Part shown: positions 22,567-31,106 of the stretch, in pieces
How the letters are laid out: every line of letters starts with the position of its first letter
Numbering within the stretch: position 1 is the stretch's first letter
Assembly (NCBI GenBank): GCA_047777475.1
Contig: JBKEET010000008.1
Span: 1 to 64,000 of the forward strand
Length of the DNA: 64,000 nucleotides
DNA from: Sutterella sp047777475
GTDB lineage: Bacteria; Pseudomonadota; Gammaproteobacteria; Burkholderiales; Burkholderiaceae_F
Reading direction: 5' to 3'
Translations under genes and position numbers: made by a program
Notes under the pieces: model-generated
Seen by the model: only the letters and a program-made list of their open reading frames with translations
What the model was told of the DNA's origin: nothing
The model's database searches: none

Positions 22567-25124
22567 CCTCCGAAAACAGAACGCCATACCGCCTGACGGC
22601 GAGTGAACTCTCCCCTACCCCCATCGAGATTTCCAATGCTGAATTCCTTGAGACTGTTTTTGCGTCGCTTCGAAGCACTCCCGACGTGGGTGCTGATGTC
22701 CAGCCCTTATATGTTGGTTTTGCTGGCAGTCCTGCTGGCAATGGCAGCTGGGGAGTCTTAAAGACGCCGCCAGAAGGCACCGAAACGAACAACTACTTCA
22801 CGATATCGGCCTTCAAGCCCGCCGACGGCCGGTACTCAAGGAAAAAGGCAAACTTCGCCGCCCAGTGCGCGGTCGTCCTCGACGATGTCACTGAGCGCGT
22901 TGACCCCGAAAAACAGAAGGCGCAAATTCCCTTCGATCGGATCACGCTCGCCCCGTCGTGGGCATTGGAAACGTCCGCAGGCAATTACCAGATCGGGTTC
23001 ATTTTGTCCGAGCCCATTACCGCTGTTGCAGACGCGGACGCCCTAACGGAATCCATCATTGCAGCCGACCTCAGCGACCCCGGCGCGACCGGCCCTGCGA
23101 CGCGCCTGATGCGGCTGCCTGTTGGTCTAAACGGCAAGTACACCCCGCCATTTACGTGCGCTCTTCGTCTGTGGGAGCCCGCCCGGAAATACTCCGTCGA
23201 GGAGCTCAGGCAGGGGCTTGACCTCCACTCCCGAGCCCAGCTTCCGAAACCACCACAAGAAGCCCCCCAAACGGCCATTACGGCTCGTCGCGAGGCTCCG
23301 AGGCACTCCGACCCACAGACACTCGGGAACGCCGTCTACACGCCTGCAAAGGCCGTTAATCCGGTGCTCGAGGCACTTCAAGAGCGCGGTCTTATCCGGC
23401 GGCAGATCGACAAGGGCAAGTATGAGATTTCCTGCCCGTGGAAGAACGAGCACACCGACGAAATCGATTCGGGCGCCGCTTACTGGGAGCCTGACGACAA
23501 CCACCCGATCGGCTCATTCAAGTGCATGCACGGGCACTGCGCCGAAAGGCATATCGACGACCTGCTGAAGTTCCTCGGGCTGGATGCCGAGGACGCATGC
23601 CTCAAGGCCAGAATCACCACGCGGCCGGGTGAAGTCAACCGCATCGTGCTCGCAGCCGAAGAAGAGCTCGCGAAGACCGGGAAATACTTCAGGCGAGGCG
23701 GCCAAGTGGCGTCGATTGTCCGGTCAAAGGAAAAGGGCGGCGTGCGGCTGCTTCTTGCCACTCAGCAGAGCCTGCTTATCGAGCTGTGCCGGCTGACTCG
23801 CTGGCTGCATTACGACGGGCGAAGCAAGAGCGAGGTCCCCTGCGACCCGCCGACCAAGTACCTGCTCGCCATCCTCGATGACCACGAACAGACCGCTCTG
23901 CCCGAGCTGATCGGGATTTCGAGGCAACCAGTCATCGGCTCGACCGGGAGCATTTGCGGGGTACCGGGCTTTAATCCGGATAATGGCATTTACGGCGACT
24001 TCAACCCGGAACAGTTCGAAATCATCGAGAATCCGACCAAGGAGGACGCCGAGCGCGCCTGCCGGATGCTCGAGAGCTTTCTTGAAGAATTTCCCTTCGA
24101 GGCCAAGTGCGACAAGAGCGCTGCCTTATCTGCCATGCTGACCGCCGTAGTGCGGCCGCAGCTTCGAATTGCTCCGATGTACCACGTGATGGCCCACGTC
24201 CCGGGCTCGGGCAAGTCGTACCTTTCAAGCCTGATCGCGGTCTTCGCAACTCCAGACGACCCACCCGCTTCGCCATTCCCAAAAGACGACGAGGAATGCC
24301 GGAAATTCCTCTTGTCGCGGTTCCTTGAGGCGCCTCCTCTCCTGAACTTCGACAACCTAACGGAAGACATCCGCGCATTCAAGAGCCTTTGCATAGCGCT
24401 CACCGAGCCCTATATGAACGGACGCATTCTTGGTTCCAGCAAGACTGCGAACGTCAGCACCCGGACGCTGCTTCTTTCGAGCGGGAACAACGTCGGGCCC
24501 GTGCAGGACATGACTCGGCGGGTGGTCACGATCAATCTTAATCCACAGGATGAAATCCCGGCGAATCATGTCTTTAACCGCCCAAATCTACTCGATGAGG
24601 CAAGAGACAACCGGGGCAAGTTGGTCAGCTGCGCCCTGACGATTATCGCCGCTTGGCGACTGGCGGGATGCCCGAAATGCCAGACGGTCCCTTCGGTCAA
24701 CTCCTTTTCGCAATGGTCTGACTGGTGCCGGCAGCCGCTCCTGTGGCTTGGCCGAACTGACCCGGCGCAAAGGATGTTCGAAAGCATGCGAGAGGATCCC
24801 GAGCGGATGTATATCGGCCGGATCTTTTCCTTGCTCCGGAACGAGTTCCACAACGGCCCGTTCACGGTCCGGATGATCGCGGAGCATGCAGGCTACCCGC
24901 AAAACGACGACCTTCGAGAAGCGCTCGAAGAAGAGTTCTACCAGTACGGGAGCTTGAACCGCAAGCGCTTGGGGTGGTGGCTGAAGCAGAAGGAAGGCAC
25001 CCAAGTCGATGGCTACAAGCTCGTGAAGGCTTCGCCCTTCAGGAAACAGCTCACGTACGAAATCGAAGTTTACGAATCAACGGCCGCGAAGGAGGCGGAC
25101 AAATCAAATGGCAACAGCAACTAA
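22563..25124 (+). CDS. Element replication protein, primase/helicase-like
   Basis: 853 residues. The N-terminal third looks like a RepB/archaeo-eukaryotic-type primase domain (CAVVLDDVTERVD, then ALETSAGNYQIGFIL and GPATRLMRLPVGLNGKY). The centre has a zinc-finger-like box: SCPWKNEHTDE near residue 290 and FKCMHGHCAERHIDDLLKFLG near residue 322. The C-terminal half is a P-loop ATPase with Walker A in VPGSGKSYLSSL (about residue 547), an acidic NFDNLTED segment and a sensor-like LLLSSGNN. This is the layout of replication proteins such as P4 alpha and related island primases, and probably drives replication of the excised element. It begins within the alpA stop codon (ATGA). Confidence 0.8.
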   Translation: MTSENRTPYRLTASELSPTPIEISNAEFLETVFASLRSTPDVGADVQPLYVGFAGSPAGNGSWGVLKTPPEGTETNNYFTISAFKPADGRYSRKKANFAAQCAVVLDDVTERVDPEKQKAQIPFDRITLAPSWALETSAGNYQIGFILSEPITAVADADALTESIIAADLSDPGATGPATRLMRLPVGLNGKYTPPFTCALRLWEPARKYSVEELRQGLDLHSRAQLPKPPQEAPQTAITARREAPRHSDPQTLGNAVYTPAKAVNPVLEALQERGLIRRQIDKGKYEISCPWKNEHTDEIDSGAAYWEPDDNHPIGSFKCMHGHCAERHIDDLLKFLGLDAEDACLKARITTRPGEVNRIVLAAEEELAKTGKYFRRGGQVASIVRSKEKGGVRLLLATQQSLLIELCRLTRWLHYDGRSKSEVPCDPPTKYLLAILDDHEQTALPELIGISRQPVIGSTGSICGVPGFNPDNGIYGDFNPEQFEIIENPTKEDAERACRMLESFLEEFPFEAKCDKSAALSAMLTAVVRPQLRIAPMYHVMAHVPGSGKSYLSSLIAVFATPDDPPASPFPKDDEECRKFLLSRFLEAPPLLNFDNLTEDIRAFKSLCIALTEPYMNGRILGSSKTANVSTRTLLLSSGNNVGPVQDMTRRVVTINLNPQDEIPANHVFNRPNLLDEARDNRGKLVSCALTIIAAWRLAGCPKCQTVPSVNSFSQWSDWCRQPLLWLGRTDPAQRMFESMREDPERMYIGRIFSLLRNEFHNGPFTVRMIAEHAGYPQNDDLREALEEEFYQYGSLNRKRLGWWLKQKEGTQVDGYKLVKASPFRKQLTYEIEVYESTAAKEADKSNGNSN

Positions 25125-25983
25125 GGAGAGCAAGGAAATGACTGGCGTCATCAGCAAGGATGAACAAAGCTCCGCGGGATATGCGACCTCGCGCCTGAAT
25201 GCCGTCAAGCACGGCATCTTGTCGAAGGAGCTGATACTGCCGCACGAATCCCGAGAGGAATACAACGAGCTCCTGCAGGGGCTGCAGACGGAGTACCAGC
25301 CGCAAGGCATCACCGAGGGGCTTCTCGTCGAGGAGCTCGCGTCGATCGTCTGGAGGAAACGGCGGGTGCTCAGCGCCGAACGGGCCAAGATCAACTGCGG
25401 CCTCGACCGAGCTCTCACGCAGGAACGGAGCTTGGCGAATACCGCCCTGCCATTCTCGCTCCACCTCGACGGCGTAGGAGGGATCCCGATCGACCGGGGG
25501 TATTCGATCCGGGAAATCGTGGGACTTTCCGAAGAAGAATTCAAGAAAAAAGTAAAGGCCTTTGCCATTTCCTTAAGCTGCCTCTACGAGGCGCGGGACA
25601 TCCTCTCAAAGGGCGGGGAGCATGCTGCGGAAAAAGCCGTGGAGTGCTTCGACGAGCGTTGTCTTGCGCTCTGGTACGAGTACGACCGGGACGGCGAATC
25701 CAAAGAGGCCGTCAGTGATTTCCTCGAAGGCGAGCTGCGTACCTCGCTCGAAGAAGAAGAGAAGATCATTAACAACGCCGCGAGAATCAGGCAGCAGGCT
25801 CTTGGGGATTCGGTCGCCTACGGAAACTTGGATTCCTTATCACGATACGAAACCCACTTGAACCGGACCTTCGAGCGCACGCTCGGCATGCTGCTCAAGC
25901 TGAAGGAGATGCGGCAGCGCTCTCCCGTTGCGTCCGTAACCTCGACCAGAGTGGCCGACGTCACTCCGGTCGATGCTGACTAG
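25108..25983 (+). CDS. Small element protein with an N-A-x-K-H-G motif, function unknown
   Basis: 291 residues from the ATG at 25108; a second ATG at 25138 has AAGGAG nine bases upstream and may be the true start (281 residues). RLNAVKHGILSKELILPHES near the N-terminus is a pattern I associate with uncharacterised phage and island proteins. The rest is largely helical and charged (LVEELASIVWRKRRVLSAERAKI; SRYETHLNRTFERTLGMLLKLKEM). No enzymatic motif is visible. It overlaps the replication gene by 17 bases and is the last gene before the non-coding right end, where a packaging or partition role would be plausible but is unproven. Confidence 0.7.
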   Translation: MATATKESKEMTGVISKDEQSSAGYATSRLNAVKHGILSKELILPHESREEYNELLQGLQTEYQPQGITEGLLVEELASIVWRKRRVLSAERAKINCGLDRALTQERSLANTALPFSLHLDGVGGIPIDRGYSIREIVGLSEEEFKKKVKAFAISLSCLYEARDILSKGGEHAAEKAVECFDERCLALWYEYDRDGESKEAVSDFLEGELRTSLEEEEKIINNAARIRQQALGDSVAYGNLDSLSRYETHLNRTFERTLGMLLKLKEMRQRSPVASVTSTRVADVTPVDAD

Positions 25984-26100
25984 ACCGACCATCTGCCCGA
26001 GCTTCGTCGACATGTCCTATCGCAATCCGTTTGGCAATTCTTCGAAGCTCCGGGCAAAAAGCTTGAAACCCCCCGCGCAGCGTCCGTTTCAAGATCAGAA

Positions 26101-26168
26101 GGGTAGGGGGCGGGTCCGAACTCCCCTCGCTTCGTTTCGGGACCGTGCACGTAGAAAGATTTTTGCGC
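26101..26168 (+). repeat. GC-rich motif copy 1 (candidate cos/origin)
   Basis: Runs from GGGTAGGGGG through TCCGAA, then CGGGACCGTGCA, to ATTTTTGCGCG. It contains a short dyad, TGCACG at 26146-26151 with CGTGCA at 26168-26173, around an A/T-rich centre. The same order of blocks recurs at 26234-26300. Confidence 0.6.
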
Positions 26169-26233
26169 GTGCAATTCCTAAAGATTTCGAGGCATGCACT
26201 TGCCGACCGATATCGCTGTTGCCAAGGCCTCGA

Positions 26234-26300
26234 GGGTAAGGGGGGATCCGAAAACCCGGTCGGCCGATCCGGGACCGTGCAGGTGGGCAATTTTTCGCGG
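26234..26300 (+). repeat. GC-rich motif copy 2 (candidate cos/origin)
   Basis: Imperfect direct repeat of 26101-26168, starting 133 bases later: GGGTAAGGGGG, ATCCGAA, a CCCGG/CCGGG hairpin, the block CCGGGACCGTGCA, and ATTTTTCGCGG. Preservation of the blocks but not the spacers suggests protein-binding sites. Confidence 0.6.
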
Positions 26301-26450
26301 ACGAACATCAAATTTTTTGGACACGTGGGGGTTTCGGTGGTTCTTGAGGTTTTTTCTAGCCATCGGCCAAAAATGTCAACGAGAGGAGCAGAATAGGAGC
26401 GCAGGCAAGACGTTTAAACGCTTGATTAGGGTAAATCCCTACGGGCGTTT

Positions 26451-26504
26451 TTAGTATGGAAATCAGTATGGGAATGGAAATTTAATTCTTATAACATACT
26501 GATT
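26451..26504. promoter_or_regulatory. Right-end recombinase-type sites
   Basis: TTAGTATGGAAA at 26451-26462 is identical to the site before the integrase. It is followed by AATCAGTATG (26461-26470) and its exact inverse CATACTGATT (26495-26504). These lie within 65 bases of the right attachment repeat and are probable arm sites for integrase or excisionase. Confidence 0.6.
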
Positions 26505-26513
26505 TTATTAATA

Positions 26514-26538
26514 AGTTCGATCCTCCTCTTCTCCACCA
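26514..26538 (+). repeat. Right attachment repeat
   Basis: Exact 25-base copy of 13252-13276 (tRNA-Ala 3' end including CCA). It marks the junction with the chromosome; the rest of the tRNA is absent here. Confidence 0.95.
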
Positions 26539-26558
26539 GTAAAGGATTCATCGAAAAA

Positions 26559-26587
26559 GACGCTTGATTTTCAAGCGTCTTTTTTTA
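26559..26587 (+). terminator. Probable original tRNA-Ala terminator, now beyond the element
   Basis: A perfect 9 bp stem GACGCTTGA (26559-26567) and TCAAGCGTC (26571-26579) with a TTT loop is followed by eight T. It lies 20 bases past the right attachment repeat, which is where the tRNA terminator would stand without the insertion. The following 190 bases up to 26780 hold no gene I can support. Confidence 0.85.
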
Positions 26588-26780
26588 TAACCTATAAAAA
26601 TATATCTTTTATAAAAGACGAAATGACCTGCGCCCTTGCTGTCCGGCCTTCCGTCCCTTTCACGGGATAAAACGAGCGGAGCCTGACGGCGCTGAAGAAG
26701 CCGGCGAACATCACCAGGTTCGAGAAGCTGCTGCTCGGGGGAAGGCGGCCGATAAGCCGGCCGCGGTCTCCTGCCCTCTG

Positions 26781-28754
26781 TCAATTGGACGTCAGCTCGC
26801 GGCGGATGCCGTATTCGGCGAGTGCTTCTTCCGCGGCGGCGGCCTGGCCCATGCGCAGCTGCTCTTCGCTGCACTCGTCCTCGGCCTCCAGCCGATGGCG
26901 CGACCAGCGGTAGCAGGTGAGCTCGCCGCGCTCCTCGATGAACGCCGCGCCCCAGCCGCCGATCGCAAAGCCCTTGTGGCCGAGCGCGCTGAAGGAAACC
27001 GCGAGGTCGGCTCCGCCCCTCGCGAAGAGGTTGCGCCCCTCGTGGATCGCAGGCGCTTTGCCAAGAACCAGCGCGGAGAGCGTCGGGAAGATGTCGCGGT
27101 GCGATGCCCAGCGGTTGACGTTCGCCTGTTCCTGCAGGCCGCGTAGGTTCTCGGGCAGCCAGAAAAGGATGGGCACGCCGGCCGCATGGTGCCAGAGGCC
27201 TTCGGGGTTGTACTTGATGCGCACGTTATGGTCGCCCGTCGCCGCGATGAGCGTGCGGCGGCCTTCCGGCGAGTTGCGCAGGCCGTGCACGAAGCGCCCG
27301 AGGGCGTTGGCGGCGTACTGGTAGGTCTTGAGCTTCGCCGTCGTGAGCGGCAGGTCGGGGTCGACGATCCAGGCGGGCAGGGCGGCCGCGCTCACCGGCT
27401 TCGTGCGCACGCCGTCGGGCACGCGGTGCGGGCCGTGGTTGGAGGTCGAGAGCATGAAGAGGAAGAGCTTCTCGCCCCTGCGGTCGGCCTCGCGGATCAG
27501 TTCCCGTGCGCGGCGGAACATCCACTCGTCGCCCACGCCCCACGTGGTGGTCTCCGCCTGCGGGTAGCGCTGCTTCAGGTGGGCCGCGCCGATGATCTCG
27601 TCGAAGCCCTGGAGCGGGAAATTGGCGTCGATCCCGCGCCAGGCCTCGGGGCCGGAGGTGAGGAACACCGTGCGGTAGCCCGCCTTCTTGAACGGAAGCA
27701 CTTTCGAGAACGGGAAGCCTTGCCGGCCGTAGCGGCTCTGCGTGAGCGGCGTGAGCGGGGTGTCGAAGATGAGGCCTTCGAGCGACGGGAACGTGCCGCC
27801 GGTGACGCTCACCGCGTTGTGGAACGCCGCGGCGTGCGGAAGTTCATCGGCGAGCGCCCCGAGCGTGTCGTTCATTCCGGGGACGTTCGCTTCCATGAAG
27901 TCGCGCCCCATCGCTTCCATGAGCGCAAAGACGACGTGGTCGCCCGCGGCGGGGGCGGCGGGCGCCTCCTCGGGGCTGCTCACGGCCCGGATCGCCGCCG
28001 CGGCCTCACGGGCGTCCCGGAAGCCGAGCGCTTTCAGGGCGCAGTCGGGGCTCCCCTTGAGGGCGAGGGCCTTCTGGCCCTTGAGGGCCTCGTAAAACGA
28101 GGCGGGCCCGCCCGGCACGGTCGCGTTGATGAAGACGTCGGGCGAGACCGAATAGTCCTGGTGCCGCAGCGGGAACTTGCCGAAGCTGCCGCGGATGATC
28201 AGCGCGAGGAGGACGGTCCCGAACACAGCCGTGCAGACGAAGCGCACTTTCGGGAGGGGTGCTTCGTCCTCTTTGGCGCCGGCCTTTGCGGCGGCGAAAG
28301 GAAGGATTGAGAGGGCGGCGAGCGAGAGGAAGTAGAGTCCGACGGGCCAGCCGTCCCAGATGGTTTTGACGATGGCTTTCGTGTCGTCCTGGAAGAAGCC
28401 GAAGACGACGGTGCTGATGGGGGTGCCGTAAAAGCCGTAGAAGCCGAAATTAATGAGCGCGAGCGCCGCGGTGGCGCACCAGGCGGCGGCCGCGAGCGCG
28501 ACGGCCGCTTTCCAAAGTCCCGCGAAGCGCCGGCTGGCAAGCAGGAGCGCCCAGGAAGGGAGCAGCGCGATCGCGAGCCATTTCGCGTCGACGCGAAGCC
28601 CCGTGGCGAAGGCGGGCAGGAAGTCAGCGAAGGACGTTTCCGGCCCTCGGTAGTGCAGGAAGAAAATGACGCGCACGGCGCTCAGCAGGAAGAGCGCCGT
28701 GAGCACAAAGAGAACCGAGGCCTTCAGGCGGCTTGGTCCGAACAGTTTTTTCAT
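26781..28754 (-). CDS. Phosphoglycerol-transferase-like membrane sulfatase (LTA synthase/MdoB superfamily)
   Basis: 657 residues. Four to five N-terminal membrane helices (about residues 10-180) are followed by a periplasmic alkaline-phosphatase-fold domain. Visible elements: a Thr in VTGGTFPSLEGLIF as probable nucleophile, FLFMLSTSNHGPHRVP, and AATGDHNVRIKYN, which supply metal ligands in this family. Relatives transfer phosphoglycerol or phosphoethanolamine to envelope glycans or lipids; the substrate here is unknown. It stands alone between the element's right end and a MATE gene on the same strand, 177 bases from that gene's stop. Confidence 0.82.
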   Translation of the reverse strand: MKKLFGPSRLKASVLFVLTALFLLSAVRVIFFLHYRGPETSFADFLPAFATGLRVDAKWLAIALLPSWALLLASRRFAGLWKAAVALAAAAWCATAALALINFGFYGFYGTPISTVVFGFFQDDTKAIVKTIWDGWPVGLYFLSLAALSILPFAAAKAGAKEDEAPLPKVRFVCTAVFGTVLLALIIRGSFGKFPLRHQDYSVSPDVFINATVPGGPASFYEALKGQKALALKGSPDCALKALGFRDAREAAAAIRAVSSPEEAPAAPAAGDHVVFALMEAMGRDFMEANVPGMNDTLGALADELPHAAAFHNAVSVTGGTFPSLEGLIFDTPLTPLTQSRYGRQGFPFSKVLPFKKAGYRTVFLTSGPEAWRGIDANFPLQGFDEIIGAAHLKQRYPQAETTTWGVGDEWMFRRARELIREADRRGEKLFLFMLSTSNHGPHRVPDGVRTKPVSAAALPAWIVDPDLPLTTAKLKTYQYAANALGRFVHGLRNSPEGRRTLIAATGDHNVRIKYNPEGLWHHAAGVPILFWLPENLRGLQEQANVNRWASHRDIFPTLSALVLGKAPAIHEGRNLFARGGADLAVSFSALGHKGFAIGGWGAAFIEERGELTCYRWSRHRLEAEDECSEEQLRMGQAAAAEEALAEYGIRRELTSN

Positions 28755-28931
28755 GGCAGAGGGCTGAAGAGGAGGGTAAGAATTTTGTTTTTTTAAGATA
28801 TCAAAGTTTCGATTCTATACCAGAAACAGGCAAAGAACCCCCTTTGCCTTGCCGGGAGCGGGACCGGAGGGATGAAATGTCGCCGAAAGGCGATGATCGG
28901 AGGACTTCGGCGATGCCGCGGGGACGCTTCC

Positions 28932-30314
28932 TTACGCCCTGGGGGCCGGCTTTTTCAAATGACGCAGGAACGGTACGAAAAGCGACAGGCCGATCGCCGT
29001 GGAGATGGTTTCCGAGACGGGGATGGCGGCGGCGATGCCGTAGAAGCCGAAGAGCGAAGAGAAAACCCACATCAGCGGCGCGTCGATCGTGCCCTTGCGC
29101 AGGAACGCCAGGAGCAGCGGCTGCCAGCGCGCGCCGCAGGCCTGGAAGCCCGAGATCATCAGGTGCCCGAGGATCGAGATCGGGCAGGCGATGGCGATGA
29201 TCCTCACGCAGGTCGAGGCGTGCCCGGCCGTCACGGGCTCGTCGATGAAGGCCGCGGTGAGCGGCGCGGAAAAGAGGATCAGGAGCAGCGTGGCCGCGGC
29301 CGAGAGCGACATGCCGCCCGCCACGGCGGTGCGCACGATGGCGCGCAGCCTTTGGTGGTCGCCCGAGGCGAAGTTATAGGCAATGAGCGGCAGCGTGCCC
29401 TGCGCGAGGCCGATCGAGCACGAGAAGATGAGCTGGTCGACCTGCTTGGCGATGCCGAGGCCGGCGACCGCCTCGGCGCCGTAGCCCGAGGCGAGGAAGT
29501 TCAGGACGGCGTTCGAGACGCAGGCCATGCCCGTCATGACGAACGAGGCGAAGCCCACCGAATAGATCTCCCAGGCGTAGGCGGCGCCGCGCCTCGCGTT
29601 CGCGCCCGAGAGGCTGATCACCGTGCCGCCGCCGCGCTTGTGCCAGAGGAAGGCGAGCATGTAGGCGCCGGAGACGATGTTCGAGACGAAGACGGCGATC
29701 GCCGCGCCGAGGATCTCGAGGTCGAGCGCAAAGATGAAGAAGGGCGCGATCAGCACGTTGAGCACGCCGCCCAGGGCAATGCCCGTGCCGGCCGCCTTGG
29801 CGTGGCCTTCCGAGCGCACGAGGTGCGCGAGGATATTGGAGCCCATGGTCGGCACGGCGCCGATGCATACCGTCCAGGTCATGTAGGCAAGGGTCGGGCC
29901 GTAAGTGTCCTCCGTTGTGCCGATCAGCGGCAGCAGGTCGTCGCGCTCGAACCACATGAGCGCCGCGTAGAGGAGCGCGGTGAGCATGCCCGTCCAGAAG
30001 GCGAACGAGGCGCAGGCCGAGGCTTTCTGCGGATTTTTCGCGCCGAGGGAACGGCCGATCGCCGAGGCCGCGCCGATGCCGAAGAGGTTGGCCATGGCCG
30101 TCATGAAGAGGAAGGGCGGGAACGCCAGGCGCACCGCCGCCACCTGGGCGGGGTCGCCGAGCTGGCCGACGTAAAAGATGTCGGCGACGGCATAAAAGAC
30201 CGTGATCACCTGGGCGATCACGGTCGGCACGGCGAGCGCGACGATGGCGCGCGCGGGAGGAGCGGAACGAAAGAGCTCCTCATTGCCTCTCGAGGGTTTG
30301 AAAGTCTGCGGCAT
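28932..30314 (-). CDS. MATE-family multidrug/drug-Na+ antiporter
   Basis: 460 residues with twelve predicted membrane helices arranged as two similar halves. Family-typical pieces include AVPTVIAQVITVFYAVADIFYVGQLG at the N-terminus and the matching second-half segment VGFASFVMTGMACVSNAVLNFLASGYG. It exports cationic or aromatic compounds using Na+ or H+. It is divergent from the SRPBCC/DJ-1/HxlR cluster; the shared 246-base region carries an operator cluster nearer the other genes, so common control is possible. Confidence 0.9.
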   Translation of the reverse strand: MPQTFKPSRGNEELFRSAPPARAIVALAVPTVIAQVITVFYAVADIFYVGQLGDPAQVAAVRLAFPPFLFMTAMANLFGIGAASAIGRSLGAKNPQKASACASFAFWTGMLTALLYAALMWFERDDLLPLIGTTEDTYGPTLAYMTWTVCIGAVPTMGSNILAHLVRSEGHAKAAGTGIALGGVLNVLIAPFFIFALDLEILGAAIAVFVSNIVSGAYMLAFLWHKRGGGTVISLSGANARRGAAYAWEIYSVGFASFVMTGMACVSNAVLNFLASGYGAEAVAGLGIAKQVDQLIFSCSIGLAQGTLPLIAYNFASGDHQRLRAIVRTAVAGGMSLSAAATLLLILFSAPLTAAFIDEPVTAGHASTCVRIIAIACPISILGHLMISGFQACGARWQPLLLAFLRKGTIDAPLMWVFSSLFGFYGIAAAIPVSETISTAIGLSLFVPFLRHLKKPAPRA

Positions 30315-30446
30315 AAGGGCTGAAGCAGGGCTGCTTGCTGTTTTTTTGAGTTTTGCAATGTAGGAAATCTACTCCAATGCGAGGCATTGTGCAGGGGGTC
30401 TTTGATCGTATTTCATAAGCATCTTCCGATTTTTATATTTACTTTT

Positions 30447-30503
30447 TTGTAAGTAGTTTACAAAATTGTAAGTACTTGAAATTTAGAAATTTATTTCTAT
30501 AAT
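30447..30503 (+). promoter_or_regulatory. Promoter with repeated TTGTAAGTA operators
   Basis: TTGTAAGTA occurs at 30447-30455 and 30466-30474, with the inverted TTTACAA at 30457-30463 between them, so each copy forms a dyad. The second abuts a strong sigma70 promoter: TTGAAA (30476-30481), 16-base spacer, TATAAT (30498-30503). Paired GTAAG/CTTAC half-sites are a style seen in HxlR-family operators, and an HxlR gene lies at the end of this cluster. Confidence 0.7.
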
Positions 30504-30560
30504 TTCACCGAGTCGAGGAACGAGAACGATTCCCGACACGTTTTAGAAAAGGAATAAAAA

Positions 30561-31085
30561 ATGCTTAACGAAATCAATTGGCCCGAGGGCTACCTGCCGG
30601 GCTTCACGGACAACTTCGCCTCGAACGAGGTTATCGTGCGCGGCCTGACGGCCACCGAGGTCTTCGCCTTCCTCATCAAGGCGGGCCTCTGGGCTTCCTA
30701 TTACGCCAACTCGTCCGACGTCGAGATCGAGGGCGAAGGCGCCAAGGACCTGGTGCTCCGTCCCGGCGCGCGCTTCCGCTTCAAGACGTTCGGCTTCCCG
30801 ATCGAGGCGAAGGTGATCGAGTTCGAGGCGCCCTCCGCGGGCCGCCCGGGGCGGCTTGCCTGGCACGGCTGGGCCGAGGGCGACGCGGCGCACCGCCTCG
30901 ACGTGGTGCACGCGTGGCTCATCGAGGACCTGCCGCAGGGGCGCGTGCGCATCCTCACGCAGGAATCTCAGAAGGGCGAGCCCGCCAAGCAGCTCCACGA
31001 GACCAACCCGGACACGATGAACATCGGCCACCAGGATTGGTTGAAGGGCCTCGTCGCCGCGCTCAAGAAACAGAAGAACGGCTGA
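30561..31085 (+). CDS. SRPBCC-fold protein
   Basis: 174 residues, starting MLNEINWPEGYLPGF. The pattern (a helix followed by beta strands: TATEVFAFLIKAGLWASYYANSS, LRPGARFRFKTFGFPIEAKVIEFE, GRLAWHGWAEGD) and a long C-terminal helix ending in WLKGLVAALKKQ fits the START/SRPBCC ligand-binding fold (polyketide cyclase/AHSA1-like). These bind hydrophobic ligands; no ligand can be named. First gene after the operator-rich promoter and 21 bases before the DJ-1-like gene. Confidence 0.72.
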   Translation: MLNEINWPEGYLPGFTDNFASNEVIVRGLTATEVFAFLIKAGLWASYYANSSDVEIEGEGAKDLVLRPGARFRFKTFGFPIEAKVIEFEAPSAGRPGRLAWHGWAEGDAAHRLDVVHAWLIEDLPQGRVRILTQESQKGEPAKQLHETNPDTMNIGHQDWLKGLVAALKKQKNG

Positions 31086-31106
31086 TCCGGATAGGAGGGA
31101 AAAATC

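Larger units (their letters stand above)
25984..26513. other. Non-coding right end of the element
   Basis: 530 bases without a credible gene; short open frames on both strands look random. It contains two copies of a GC-rich motif (26101-26168, 26234-26300), a purine-rich stretch, and near the attachment site an integrase-type 12-mer and a 10 bp inverted repeat. Such a region in a satellite or replicating island typically holds the origin and, if packaged, the cos or pac site. Confidence 0.6.
13277..26538 (+). mobile_element. Integrated element at tRNA-Ala, satellite/island type, with type I R-M cargo
   Basis: About 13.26 kb bounded by a 25 bp direct repeat of the tRNA-Ala 3' end (13252-13276 and 26514-26538). 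Order: P4-type integrase; hsdR-hsdM-hsdS; two unknown genes; AlpA-type regulator; primase/helicase-like protein; a small element protein; then 530 non-coding bases with duplicated motifs. No capsid, tail, portal, conjugation or recognisable terminase gene is present, so it is not a full prophage or conjugative element. Integrase, AlpA and an alpha-like replication protein are the core of P4-like satellites and related islands; the restriction system is cargo. All genes run on one strand and none is visibly broken, so it may still be active. Confidence 0.92.

Noticed and set aside
26588..26780. Possible remnant of a coding sequence between the element and the LTA-synthase-like gene
   Set aside because: A short minus-strand frame reads plausibly for about 35 residues, but it has no start, no family match and is too short to call a pseudogene.
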